NCBI GenBank assembly: GCA_001701135.1
Contig: DAAN01000022.1
Coordinates: 1 to 35,279 of the forward strand
Source: Bacteroidales bacterium H3
GTDB lineage: Bacteria; Bacteroidota; Bacteroidia; Bacteroidales; Muribaculaceae
Length of the DNA stretch: 35,279 nt
Reading direction: 5' to 3'
Below are positions 16,260 to 25,533 of the stretch, in pieces. A program made the position numbers and the translations under genes. The notes beneath the pieces are model-generated. The model saw only the letters and a program-made list of their open reading frames with translations, did not search any database and was not told where the DNA came from. Each line of letters starts with the position of its first letter. Within the stretch, counting starts at the first letter, position 1.

Positions 16260-18065
16260 ATGGCAAACTGTCTGACAACGATTATAAAACGCCAGTCTGA
16301 ACGCTACGGCGCCGACCGTCCCGCACTGTGGGAGCGCCGCAGTCCCGGCGACTGGCAACCAATATCATGGGGCGAACTCCACAGCCGCGCTTTCCATGTG
16401 GCCTGCGCTCTCGAGATTCTCGGCATCAGGGAACTTGAACGGGTAGCGGTGTTCTCTCCCAACGATCCCGACATCATAGCCACCGACTTCGGAGCTTTCG
16501 CCAACCGCATAGTGCCGGTGTCGATCTACGCCACCTCATCACCCGAACAGGTGGAATACATCGTGCGCGACTCGGGCGCCCGCATCCTCTTCGCAGGCAC
16601 CGAAGGACAATACCGCATCGCCCGCCAGGTACTCGAAAAAGTCGACACGCTCGACCGCATCGTAGTCTTCGACAATATCCGTCTCGACGACGGCGACACA
16701 TCATCGATGCTCTTCTCGAGCCTGCTCGAACTCGGGGCCGCAGCCTCACCGGCCTGCCGCGCCGAGGTGGAACAGCGCACCCGCCGCGCCACCCCCGACG
16801 ACGTGGCCACTCTGCTCTACACATCGGGCACCACCGGCAATCCCAAAGGCGCAATCCTCCCCCACAGCTGCTTCAACGCCGCCATGGAGATGCACCACCG
16901 CCGGCTCACCTCGCTCTCCGACGCCGACACCTCGCTCTGTTTCCTCCCCCTGAGCCACATATTTGAAAAGGCCTGGACCTATTTCTGCCTCGATTCAGGC
17001 ATACAGGTCTACGTCAACCGCGATCCGCGCATCGTGCAGGACACCATCGTGGAGGTACGCCCCACATGCATGTGCTCCGTGCCCCGTTTCTGGGAGAAAG
17101 CCTACACCGCCATTCAGGAAAAAATCGGCGCCATGCCGGCCATCCAGCGCTGGCTCTGCGCCCGCGCGCTCAAAGTAGGGCGCAAGCGCAATCTCCACTA
17201 CAAGCGCTGCGGTCTGCGCGTGCCCCGTTTCCTCGAAGCGCGCTACCGTTTCTTCAACAAGCTTCTGTTCTCTGCTGTGAAACGCGCCATGGGCATCACC
17301 CACGGCAATATTTTCCCTACAGCCGGCGCGCCCCTCAGCCCCGCTATCGTGGAATTCTTCCACGCCATGGGAGTCAACATCGTCATCGGCTACGGCCTCT
17401 CGGAGACCACAGCCACCGTCAGCTGTTTCCCCTATGTCAATTACGAAATAGGCACCGTGGGCACTCCTCTCGAAGGGCTTCAGGTGAAACTCGGAGCCGA
17501 AAACGAAATCCTCGTCAAAGGCCCCACCGTGATGCGCGGCTACTTCAACAAACCCGAGGAGACAGCCGAGGTCTTCACCGCCGACGGATGGTTCCGCACC
17601 GGCGACGCAGGCCGCATCGATCATTCCGGCGCAATAATCCTGACCGAACGTCTCAAAGACCTCTTCAAGACCTCAAACGGCAAGTATATCGCGCCGCAGG
17701 CCATCGAGAGCCGTCTCGGCGAAGACAAGTATATCGACCAGGTAGCCGTCATCGGCGATTCGCGCAAATATGTCACCGCAATCATCGTCCCCGCCATCGA
17801 GGCGATAAAGGAATATGCCCGGCGAAAACAGATACAATACCATTCGCTGGAGGAACTGCTGCGCAACTCACAGATCGTCGACATGATTTCGAAGCGCATC
17901 GACGCCCTGCAGGAAGGGCTCGCGTCGTTCGAGAAAATCAAGAAGTTCACCCTCCTGCCGCGCGAATTCACCATGGAGAACGGCGAACTCACAAACACTC
18001 TCAAAATCCGCCGTCCTGTCATCAACCGCCACTACGCCAAACTAATCGAGGCGATGTATGCCTGA
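16260..18065 (+). CDS. Long-chain fatty acid-CoA ligase (AMP-forming)
   Basis: The protein has 601 aa and belongs to the ANL superfamily; it activates a fatty acid with ATP to acyl-AMP and then acyl-CoA. Motifs are YTSGTTGNPKG (about 187-197), YGLSETTATVS (about 377), GWFRTGD (about 443) and DLFKTSNGKYIAP, which holds the C-domain lysine region near 470. The start at 16260 (MANCLTTIIKRQSERYG) matches family N-termini. The longer frame from 16185 would place the promoter box inside the gene. There is no membrane span; it is probably membrane-peripheral. The 3' end overlaps the convergent phosphodiesterase gene by 24 bases. A FadD-type role in recycling or using exogenous fatty acids is inferred. 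Confidence 0.93.
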   Translation: MANCLTTIIKRQSERYGADRPALWERRSPGDWQPISWGELHSRAFHVACALEILGIRELERVAVFSPNDPDIIATDFGAFANRIVPVSIYATSSPEQVEYIVRDSGARILFAGTEGQYRIARQVLEKVDTLDRIVVFDNIRLDDGDTSSMLFSSLLELGAAASPACRAEVEQRTRRATPDDVATLLYTSGTTGNPKGAILPHSCFNAAMEMHHRRLTSLSDADTSLCFLPLSHIFEKAWTYFCLDSGIQVYVNRDPRIVQDTIVEVRPTCMCSVPRFWEKAYTAIQEKIGAMPAIQRWLCARALKVGRKRNLHYKRCGLRVPRFLEARYRFFNKLLFSAVKRAMGITHGNIFPTAGAPLSPAIVEFFHAMGVNIVIGYGLSETTATVSCFPYVNYEIGTVGTPLEGLQVKLGAENEILVKGPTVMRGYFNKPEETAEVFTADGWFRTGDAGRIDHSGAIILTERLKDLFKTSNGKYIAPQAIESRLGEDKYIDQVAVIGDSRKYVTAIIVPAIEAIKEYARRKQIQYHSLEELLRNSQIVDMISKRIDALQEGLASFEKIKKFTLLPREFTMENGELTNTLKIRRPVINRHYAKLIEAMYA

Positions 18066-18869
18066 GAGCAGCGCGGGATCGTCGGTGGTGATATAGTCTG
18101 CACCCCGCTCAATGAAATCAGCCATATCATCGGCGTTGTTGACTGTCCACACATTCACTATCATTCCGAGATCCCCGGCCTCCTTGATCCATGCGGGATT
18201 ATTGTTAAATACACTGAAATGATAGTCTACGCTGCAAATGCCGGCGTCATGCACCTCGCGGGGTGTCTTGTCACCCATCAGATAGCCCACCTTTGCATCG
18301 GGCTGCGCGGCGACGATGCGCTTGCAGATGTCGAAACTGAAGGCGATATACTCCACACGGTCCTTTATGCCGGCTTTCTCGATCTTCTTCATCACCAGGT
18401 CGGTAGCGGCATTGTTTCGTTCGGGTGTGCTGTGTGTCTTGATTTCGACGATAAGTTTGGAGGATGAACCCTTCATTTTGCTTTTGAAAACTTTCAGGAA
18501 GCTGTCGAGAGTCGGCAGCTTCTCGCCGTTGGAGAGGGTGATATCCTTGACCCGGGTATAGGGTTCATCCTGGATGACAAGTCCGTCGGCATGGCCGTCG
18601 TGATGCACCACGATGCGGCCGTCGGCGGTCATCCACACGTCGAGTTCGACGCCATAGTAATTTGCGTCCATGGCCTTGCGGAGCGCGGCTATGGAGTTTT
18701 CGGAGGCACCGTCGGTGTGGGCGCCGCGGTGAGCCACCACTTTCACAGGCTCCTTCTCAATACCGCCTGCAAAGGCAGTCATTGATGCCGACAGACAAAG
18801 AAGTGCGAGCGCGCCTCCGCGGAGTACGCGCGAAAGGATGGAGGAGATTCCGGATTTAAAGCAAGTCAT
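18042..18869 (-). CDS. Glycerophosphodiester phosphodiesterase, exported
   Basis: The protein has about 275 aa. The family cleaves glycerophosphodiesters (from phospholipid deacylation) to sn-glycerol-3-phosphate and an alcohol. The GDPD signature is intact: VVAHRGAHTDGASENS, with the catalytic His and the Glu-Asn pair, then ELDVWMTADG and VVHHDGHADG; VEIKTH and the C-terminal DYITTDDP are also typical. An N-terminal signal peptide (ALALLCLSASMTAFA) makes it periplasmic. I chose the ATG at 18869 because the upstream frame to 18959 runs through the promoter and a repeat. It overlaps the acyl-CoA ligase gene tail to tail by 24 bases. Confidence 0.93.
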   Translation of the reverse strand: MTCFKSGISSILSRVLRGGALALLCLSASMTAFAGGIEKEPVKVVAHRGAHTDGASENSIAALRKAMDANYYGVELDVWMTADGRIVVHHDGHADGLVIQDEPYTRVKDITLSNGEKLPTLDSFLKVFKSKMKGSSSKLIVEIKTHSTPERNNAATDLVMKKIEKAGIKDRVEYIAFSFDICKRIVAAQPDAKVGYLMGDKTPREVHDAGICSVDYHFSVFNNNPAWIKEAGDLGMIVNVWTVNNADDMADFIERGADYITTDDPALLSGIHRLD

Positions 18870-18880
18870 TCTGGTATGAG

Positions 18881-18917
18881 GGATTTGGTTGAGGGTTGAG
18901 GGTTTAAGGTTTAGGGG
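18881..18917 (-). repeat. Degenerate heptamer repeat in the phosphodiesterase leader
   Basis: The plus strand reads five 7-base units in a row: GGATTTG, GTTGAGG, GTTGAGG, GTTTAAG, GTTTAGG, then GG. In the mRNA of the leftward gene this becomes CCTAAAC, CTTAAAC, CCTCAAC, CCTCAAC, CAAATCC, within the 5' untranslated region, about 12 bases before the start codon. Repeat-number change is possible; no known regulator is recognised. Confidence 0.7.
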
Positions 18918-18948
18918 TCTGCTTTGGTCTGAAACGCGCCCCACACTG

Positions 18949-18980
18949 CAAAAATACAAAACATTATCGGTTGAGACAAA
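18949..18980 (-). promoter_or_regulatory. Promoter of the phosphodiesterase gene
   Basis: The minus strand reads TTTG (18977-18980), 20 bases, then TATTTTTG (18949-18956). This is a full consensus match, and the predicted start near 18942 gives a leader of about 72 bases. Confidence 0.75.
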
Positions 18981-19002
18981 CAGATGTCACGCTTTTTATT
19001 GC

Positions 19003-19028
19003 TAACTTTGCAGTTAAAAGTAATTTTG
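19003..19028 (+). promoter_or_regulatory. Tandem -7 boxes before the phosphoesterase gene
   Basis: TAACTTTG (19003-19010) and TAATTTTG (19021-19028) lie 24 and 6 bases before the ATG at 19035. Neither has a good -33 TTTG. The second would give a leaderless transcript. The two promoter regions here and at 18949-18980 are back to back. Confidence 0.5.
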
Positions 19029-19034
19029 CCTTAT

Positions 19035-19922
19035 ATGACAAAACTGAAAGTGAAGTCTTTGGCGCTGATGACGTTTGTGGCGACCCTTTGCGGATGTTCG
19101 CAGCTCGAATATCTGCCCTATGCCGCCGATGTCGACGGCCCGCACGACATAAACACCCGCGAAATCAACCGGCTGCAGAGCTCCGGCCTTTCCCTCCCGA
19201 TTAAAATTGCCGTTATCGGCGATTCCCAGGGGTATTGGGACGATCTGGATGATTGCATGAGGGTGCTGCAGCAGCGCGGCGACATCGACATCATCCTCCA
19301 TGCCGGCGACGTCACCGATTTCGGCCTGGCCAAGGAATTCAAATGGACGCGCGACATTATGGAGAAATATGGCATACCGTATCTCACCGTTATCGGCAAC
19401 CATGACTGTGTGGGCAACGGCGAAGATGTGTTCAACTACATTTTCGGACCCGAAAATTTCAGTCTCAACGTGGCCCGCACACATATCGTGGCGCTCAACA
19501 CGGTGGCTCTCGAGTATGACTATTCGCGTCCCGTGCCCGATTTCACCTTTATCGAGAACGACATCAGGGCGGTGAACGCACTCAACGAGGCAAACCCCGG
19601 AAGCATCATCCACACTATAGTGCTGATGCACTCGTGCCCCTTCGACGAGCAGTTCAACAACAACGTGGCCAACGTTTTCAACTATTATCTCGAGAACTAT
19701 CCCGGCATGCAGGCCGATGCCACACGCACCGACGCCGACGGCAACGAAAAGCCATGGGCGTCGCAGTCGTTCTGCGTCAACGGCCACAACCATCGGGTCA
19801 ACATTGTCGACAAATTCTACAACGGCATCCTCTACTATCAGTGTGCCGACATACACAAACGCAACTATCTGCTGTTCACCATCACAGAAACAGGCTACCT
19901 TTATGAGACAATTGATTTTTAA
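19035..19922 (+). CDS. Calcineurin-like metallophosphoesterase, lipoprotein
   Basis: The protein has about 295 aa. The N-terminus MTKLKVKSLALMTFVATLCGC is a lipoprotein signal with the lipidated Cys at 21. Metal-site motifs are GDSQG (D63, with Gln65 in place of the usual His of DxH), AGDVTD (90-95), GNHD (121-124), MHS around 200, and NGHNH (249-253). The family hydrolyses phosphoesters with a two-metal centre; the substrate is unknown. I chose 19035 because an upstream ATG at 18984 would lie before the promoter boxes. It overlaps the next gene by 20 bases and precedes tamB, so a role at the cell envelope is plausible but inferred. Confidence 0.85.
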   Translation: MTKLKVKSLALMTFVATLCGCSQLEYLPYAADVDGPHDINTREINRLQSSGLSLPIKIAVIGDSQGYWDDLDDCMRVLQQRGDIDIILHAGDVTDFGLAKEFKWTRDIMEKYGIPYLTVIGNHDCVGNGEDVFNYIFGPENFSLNVARTHIVALNTVALEYDYSRPVPDFTFIENDIRAVNALNEANPGSIIHTIVLMHSCPFDEQFNNNVANVFNYYLENYPGMQADATRTDADGNEKPWASQSFCVNGHNHRVNIVDKFYNGILYYQCADIHKRNYLLFTITETGYLYETIDF

Positions 19923-20580
19923 GCTGACTCTGCTTCTGATGATATTAGTGCCGGCAGCCGCGGTGGCCGACACTCCCACCGGCACTCCCACCGATAATGC
20001 CATCACAGACAGCATACCGTCGCGTTACCAACAACGGCTCCACACCATGGAGGATCTGTGGCAGAAACTCCTCCCGGAGGATTTCGTCACCCAGTATGCG
20101 GGCGATTTCGGCATGGTGTCGGTCGGCGTGGGCTGGCGCTATGGACGCAACGACCACTGGCAGACACACCTGCTGCTGGGCTATACGCCTCCCCACCGTT
20201 ATTATCATCACTACTGGAGCCTGGCCCTGCGCGAAACCTACGTGCCCTGGCGCGTGAAAATCTACGACAAATGGTCCATCACGCCCCTTACCGTGGCTCT
20301 TTCGCTCAACTCCATTCTCGACGGCGACTTCTGGGTGAACCAGCCCGACCGCTATCCCAAGGGGTATTACAGCTTCTCCAGCCGCGTGCGTTTCCACTTT
20401 GGGATAGGCCAGCGTTTCACTTTCCACATCCCCGAGCATCGCCGTCTGCTGCACAGCAGCATCAGCTTCTACTACGAAGTCTCCACCTGCGACCTATATG
20501 TCCGTCAGAAAATCCACAGCCCCGGCATCCCGTTCCGCGAAATCTTTGTGGTGGGCATCGGCGTTATCTACTCCATCTGA
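19903..20580 (+). CDS. Putative outer-membrane beta-barrel protein, unknown family
   Basis: The protein has about 225 aa. A signal peptide is present (MRQLIFKLTLLLMILVPAAAVA), here with a predicted cut after residue 22. The mature part has alternating polar/hydrophobic strands rich in Tyr, Trp and His (GVGWRYGRNDHWQ, LLGYTPPHRYYHHYW, YEVSTCDLYVRQKI) and ends IGVIYSI, consistent with a small barrel. I do not recognise a named family. The start is the ATG at 19903, 20 bases inside the preceding gene, which indicates coupled translation. A longer reading frame from 19717 is an out-of-frame shadow of that gene. Confidence 0.7.
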   Translation: MRQLIFKLTLLLMILVPAAAVADTPTGTPTDNAITDSIPSRYQQRLHTMEDLWQKLLPEDFVTQYAGDFGMVSVGVGWRYGRNDHWQTHLLLGYTPPHRYYHHYWSLALRETYVPWRVKIYDKWSITPLTVALSLNSILDGDFWVNQPDRYPKGYYSFSSRVRFHFGIGQRFTFHIPEHRRLLHSSISFYYEVSTCDLYVRQKIHSPGIPFREIFVVGIGVIYSI

Positions 20581-20688
20581 CAGGCCGCCACGCCTCCGCG
20601 GCTCCGTATGCCGCAAACATTTCGGGCGCTTACTTGTTGAGTATAATGTAAGCCAACCTCTACGTTTCAACTAAATCACTGACAAGCA

Positions 20689-23600
20689 GTGAACAAAACT
20701 GTCAAGATAATATCAAGGTCACTTTTGTGGACATTGCTGGGCCTGCTGGGTCTGGTAGTGTCTCTGATTGTGCTGATCTACATACCGCCGGTTCAGGATT
20801 TTGTGATACCGCGCGTGCTGTCGGCCATCAACAAGCCGGGGCAACTTGAGATTTCAGCCCGCAAAGTGAGGCTGAAATTTCCGCTGCGGGTCGAAATCGA
20901 CTCGGCCTCTTTCGCCGTGCCCGGCATGGAGGCAGGCGCCCGCGCGGGGCGTCTGAATGTGTCGCCGCTGCCGCTGCTGCGCGGCGAGATCAGTGTAAGC
21001 GACCTGAAACTCGATGGCGCCCGGTTCAGACTCGGCACCCCCGATTCGGCTTTCTACATGACGGCTCTCGTCAACGACGCGAGCATGTCCGACGCCCGCA
21101 TCCGCCTCTCCTCACAGCGCATCATGGTGGGCGAGCTTATGGTCGATTCAGGCAAGGTTGATATGGCCATCCTCCCCGACACCGTGCCCCGGCCAGAAGC
21201 TGCCGATTCGGTGCCGGCCAACTGGCACGTGACCCTTGTACACGGCGCTCTGCGCCGCATACGCTATAACATGTCGATCTACCCTACGATCACCGAGCTG
21301 GGGTGCCACCTGCAGCAGGGCGACATCCGCATGGCCGATGTGGATATGCGGCACAACACCGTCGACGTGCAGGAAGTGAGCATGAGCCGCGCCGACGCCC
21401 GATACATCTATCCCACCCCCGAATGGCTCGCCGCCCATCCGGCGCCCGAGATCGCCGAAACCGACACCGTGGCTACAGTGCCCTGGACAGTGCGGTGCGC
21501 CAAAGTGCGGCTTACCGACTCGGATGGATTGTATGCCATGGCCGGCCACAAGCCCCTGACGCAGAATTTCGATCTTGAATATATCCGGGCGTCGCAGATC
21601 AACATCGCCATCGACTCGTTTGTCAACCGCGGCACCTCGGTCTATGCTCCGATACGGTCAATCACGGCACGCGAGCGCTGCGGCATACCGGTGGAGCTGA
21701 CCGGCCTGTTCGACATGGACTCGGTGAGCATGCGTGCCACCGGCATGCGGCTCACCACCGCCACATCATCCATCGCGCTCAACGCCATGATGGGCCTGAC
21801 ACCTCCACCCGCGCCCGGAGATAAAGCGCCACAGGGACTCGATCCGTCGACACCCTTCCGCGTGGATCTGCGCGCTCAGATCAGCAACGACGACCTGCGC
21901 CGCCTGGCACCGGCACCTATGGCGCCGATAGCCGACGCGCTCCCCCGCGGTGTGCCGGTCAATGCCGCCGTTGACGCCGACGGCACCATGGGCAACATAC
22001 GCGCCCGCCTGATCAAGGTGGAGATTCCGCGCCATCTTTCACTCATGGCCTCGGGCGTGTTGCGCGACATCACCGACATCAACCGCGCCTCGGGACACCT
22101 GACTCTCGACGGCTCCATGCCCGACATCTCCTTTATCAAACCCACACTTCTCGACGCCAAGACCGCCGGGCAGATCAAATTCCCGCGCATGACCATCAGC
22201 GGAGAGGCCGACATAAACCGCGGCGACTATGCCGCCACTTTCCGCGGCACAGCCGACGACGGCACCATCGCCCTCGACGGCACATGGAAAGGACGCGGAC
22301 CTGCCTACGAGCTGACCTTCACCGCCGACCGCTTCCCCGTGCAATCCATCATGCCCTCGCTCGGCATCAGCAATGTCTCGGCCGACGTGGATGTGCGCGG
22401 CCACGGGCTCGACATCTTCTCACCCTCCACCGCCATCAACGCCGGCATCGACCTCCGTCACCTCGGTTACAAGGGACAGAGCTATGAAAACATCAATGCC
22501 CGAGCCGACATCGCAGCCGGCAATGCAGCCGTGCGCGCCATCTCCACCAACCGCGACGCCGATTTCGACATCAGTGCCACCGGCAACCTCACCGGCGACA
22601 CCCTGCGCTGGCGCCTCAAAGGGAATCTGAACCATATCGACCTGATGGCCCTGCAGCTCTCCGATACCATCGGACGGGGTTCGGCCACACTCAGCGGCGA
22701 GGCGGCGTTCACTCTTCCGAAAACCCATATCTCAGGCCGCGGACGCCACCGCCGTGTCATACGCGACCCGCTGACACTCCGCGCATCACTCGATGTGGAG
22801 CGGCTCAACTGGCAGATGCCCCATGCCACAATCAACACCACCGACATCCTTGCCAACGTCGACATCGACACTACAAGCTGCGCCCTCACGCTCAACAACG
22901 GCGATCTGAGCGCGAAAGCCTCGGCCGGAGTCGGACTCGACACTCTTATGATCCGCTTCGGAGCCGTGCAGGCACTGCTACAGCGCTGCATGGCACGCCG
23001 ACAGCTTGCCGTGGACTCGCTGCAGATGGCACTCCCCGATTTCCGCATTGCGCTGAACTCGGGCGACAACAATGTACTCACCGAGCTGCTGCGCGGAAGC
23101 GACCTCGCTTTCGACACCCTGGCGCTGCATGCGTCGAACGACTCGCTGCTCCGCGCCGACGCCACTCTCACAGGGCTGCAGGCCGGCAAGACAAGGGCCG
23201 ACTCGATTGCACTGAGAATACGCCAGAGAGACGACCATCTGCTCTATCAGCTCAAGATGGACAACCGCCCGGGCACCATGGACCAGTTTGCCCATGTAGT
23301 GGCCCAGGGATACATCAGCGTAGACAATTTCCTGCTCATCTTCAACCAGCGTAACATCAGCGACGAAACCGGGTTCTCGTTCGGCTCCGTGGTAACCATG
23401 CCGCAGGAGAACACTTTCTCGCTGAAATTCGTGCCGTTCCACCCCATCATCGGCTACAAGAACTGGCAGATAAATCCCGACAACTTCCTGCGCTATAACG
23501 TAAAGACAGGCCACATCGACGCCAATATCAACCTACACAACGAGGTGTCGTCGCTGCTGCTGACCACCGACCATGTGCCGGGCGACTCCACTCAGGAGGC

Positions 23601-25533
23601 CCTGCGCCTGCAGCTTAAGGACATCAAGGTGCAGGACTGGCTGGCCATCAATCCCTTCGCTCCGCCCATGCGGGGCAACGTATCGGCCGATATGCGCTTC
23701 AATCTCGGCGAGAAGTTCAGCTCCATCGACGGCAAAGGCAATGTGTCGCTCACCGATTTCTATTACAACAACCAGCGCGTGGCCGATTTCAACGCCGAGC
23801 TGGGACTGACCACTTCGCCCGGAGGTGTGGTCCGCGCGTCATCCGCGCTGATTGTCGACGGTGTGAAGACCATCACCGTCACCGGCGCCCTCAACGACAG
23901 CACGCTGGCCGACCCGTTCAATCTCGACTTCGAGATGATCCGCTTCCCGCTGGCTGTGCTCAACCCCTTCATGCCCAAGGGCACGGCACGTTTCCACGGC
24001 CTGCTCACAGGCTCGATGGATGTCACCGGCAACGCCGACAAACCGCTCTTCAACGGCTGGATACGTTTCGACTCCACCGCCGTGAACGTGGAGATGATGG
24101 GTTCAACTCTCGATTTCCCCACCACGCAAATTCCCGTTAAGGACAATCTGGTCACTTTTGACAACTTCGCCATCCATGCCGTCAACGACAATCCCCTGGT
24201 GATCAGCGGCACCGCCGACATCTCCTCGCTTGCCGACATAGGGCTCGACATCACCGCCCGCGCCCGCAACACCCAGATTGTCGGTGCCAAGAAAAAACGC
24301 GGGCAGGACATGTATGGCCGTCTGTTCATCGACCTCGATGCCCGCGTGTGCGGATCAATGGCACGCTACCTCGACATCCGCGGCTCGCTCGACGTGCTGG
24401 CCGGCACCAACGTCACCTATGTGGTACCCGACATGCAGGCCGCCCTCACACAGCACAGCAACCAGCAGATGGTGCGCTTCGTCAACTTCACGGATTCGGC
24501 GGCCGTGGCCGCGGCCGACTCGCTCGAGCGGCAGGAACTGGCCATGAACATTGACTTTACGCTCAACGTGGCCGAAGGCTCCACTCTCGCCGTAGACCTC
24601 TCGGCCGACGGCAAGAACCGAGCCCAAATTCAGGCGGCAGGCCAACTGCAATACACCTCGGATTATCTCGGCGACCAGCGTCTGACAGGCCGCATGGCCC
24701 TCAACAAAGGATTCGTGCGCTACGGCATGCCGCCGGTGATGTCGGAGAAGACTTTCAACATCGAGGAGGGAAGCAACATAGTGTTCAACGGCCCGGTGAT
24801 GAACCCCACCCTGAATCTCCACGCCACCGACAACATCAAGGCTTCGGTAAGTTCGCAGAACAACCCGCGTGTGGTCACTTTCGATGTCGGCCTCAACGTC
24901 ACCGGCACCCTCGAGCAGATGAATGTGGTTTTCGGCCTCAGCTCGCCCGACGACCTCGAAATACAGAACGAGATAGAATCCATGAGTCCCGACCAGCGCG
25001 CCAACCAGGCCATGAACCTGCTGCTCTACGGTTCCTACACAGGCCCCGGCACGAAGGCATCGACCATGGGCAACCCGCTCTACAACTTCCTCGAAGGACA
25101 GCTCAACTCGCTGGCCTCCTCGGCAATCAAGGGTGTCGACATCTCGTTCGGCATCGATCAGCTCGACCGCAACCGCAACGGGGTGAACTCCACCGCCATG
25201 CAGTATAGCTACCGCGTGAGCAAGTCGCTCTTCGACGACCGTTTCAAGATTGTGGTGGGAGGCAACTACACCACCGATGCCGACGCCGACGAAAACTTCT
25301 CGCAGAACCTCATCGCCGACATCTCGTTCGAGTACATGATCAACAAGTCGGGCACGATGTATGTGCGCCTGTTCCGCCACACGGGCTATGAATCGATACT
25401 CGAGGGGGAAATCACCCAGACTGGCGTGGGCTTTGTCTACCGCCACAAGTTCCGCTCTTTCCGCGACATCTTCAACTGGCTCCACCGCCGCAAGGATGAG
25501 AAAATCACTGTAATCAAGGAGGAAAAGCAATGA
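20689..25533 (+). CDS. tamB: TamB-like translocation/assembly module protein
   Basis: This 1614-aa protein has an N-terminal membrane anchor (about 11-31, LLWTLLGLLGLVVSLIVLI) and then a very long run of beta-rich repeats of the AsmA/TamB type, ending in a TamB (DUF490) domain at about 1130-1570 (FDLDFEMIRFPLAVL, FNGWIRFDSTAVNVE, SSPDDLEIQNEIESMSPDQRANQA). TamB-type proteins bridge the inner and outer membrane and are implicated in outer-membrane protein assembly and phospholipid transport. The start is a GTG at 20689. It overlaps tamL by 4 bases (ATGA), strong evidence for a working pair. A weak TACGTTTC box lies at 20661. Confidence 0.92.
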   Translation: MNKTVKIISRSLLWTLLGLLGLVVSLIVLIYIPPVQDFVIPRVLSAINKPGQLEISARKVRLKFPLRVEIDSASFAVPGMEAGARAGRLNVSPLPLLRGEISVSDLKLDGARFRLGTPDSAFYMTALVNDASMSDARIRLSSQRIMVGELMVDSGKVDMAILPDTVPRPEAADSVPANWHVTLVHGALRRIRYNMSIYPTITELGCHLQQGDIRMADVDMRHNTVDVQEVSMSRADARYIYPTPEWLAAHPAPEIAETDTVATVPWTVRCAKVRLTDSDGLYAMAGHKPLTQNFDLEYIRASQINIAIDSFVNRGTSVYAPIRSITARERCGIPVELTGLFDMDSVSMRATGMRLTTATSSIALNAMMGLTPPPAPGDKAPQGLDPSTPFRVDLRAQISNDDLRRLAPAPMAPIADALPRGVPVNAAVDADGTMGNIRARLIKVEIPRHLSLMASGVLRDITDINRASGHLTLDGSMPDISFIKPTLLDAKTAGQIKFPRMTISGEADINRGDYAATFRGTADDGTIALDGTWKGRGPAYELTFTADRFPVQSIMPSLGISNVSADVDVRGHGLDIFSPSTAINAGIDLRHLGYKGQSYENINARADIAAGNAAVRAISTNRDADFDISATGNLTGDTLRWRLKGNLNHIDLMALQLSDTIGRGSATLSGEAAFTLPKTHISGRGRHRRVIRDPLTLRASLDVERLNWQMPHATINTTDILANVDIDTTSCALTLNNGDLSAKASAGVGLDTLMIRFGAVQALLQRCMARRQLAVDSLQMALPDFRIALNSGDNNVLTELLRGSDLAFDTLALHASNDSLLRADATLTGLQAGKTRADSIALRIRQRDDHLLYQLKMDNRPGTMDQFAHVVAQGYISVDNFLLIFNQRNISDETGFSFGSVVTMPQENTFSLKFVPFHPIIGYKNWQINPDNFLRYNVKTGHIDANINLHNEVSSLLLTTDHVPGDSTQEALRLQLKDIKVQDWLAINPFAPPMRGNVSADMRFNLGEKFSSIDGKGNVSLTDFYYNNQRVADFNAELGLTTSPGGVVRASSALIVDGVKTITVTGALNDSTLADPFNLDFEMIRFPLAVLNPFMPKGTARFHGLLTGSMDVTGNADKPLFNGWIRFDSTAVNVEMMGSTLDFPTTQIPVKDNLVTFDNFAIHAVNDNPLVISGTADISSLADIGLDITARARNTQIVGAKKKRGQDMYGRLFIDLDARVCGSMARYLDIRGSLDVLAGTNVTYVVPDMQAALTQHSNQQMVRFVNFTDSAAVAAADSLERQELAMNIDFTLNVAEGSTLAVDLSADGKNRAQIQAAGQLQYTSDYLGDQRLTGRMALNKGFVRYGMPPVMSEKTFNIEEGSNIVFNGPVMNPTLNLHATDNIKASVSSQNNPRVVTFDVGLNVTGTLEQMNVVFGLSSPDDLEIQNEIESMSPDQRANQAMNLLLYGSYTGPGTKASTMGNPLYNFLEGQLNSLASSAIKGVDISFGIDQLDRNRNGVNSTAMQYSYRVSKSLFDDRFKIVVGGNYTTDADADENFSQNLIADISFEYMINKSGTMYVRLFRHTGYESILEGEITQTGVGFVYRHKFRSFRDIFNWLHRRKDEKITVIKEEKQ

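Noticed and set aside
19717..19902. A longer N-terminus for the barrel-like protein
   Set aside because: This part is the out-of-frame translation of the phosphoesterase gene; a clear signal peptide starts at 19903.
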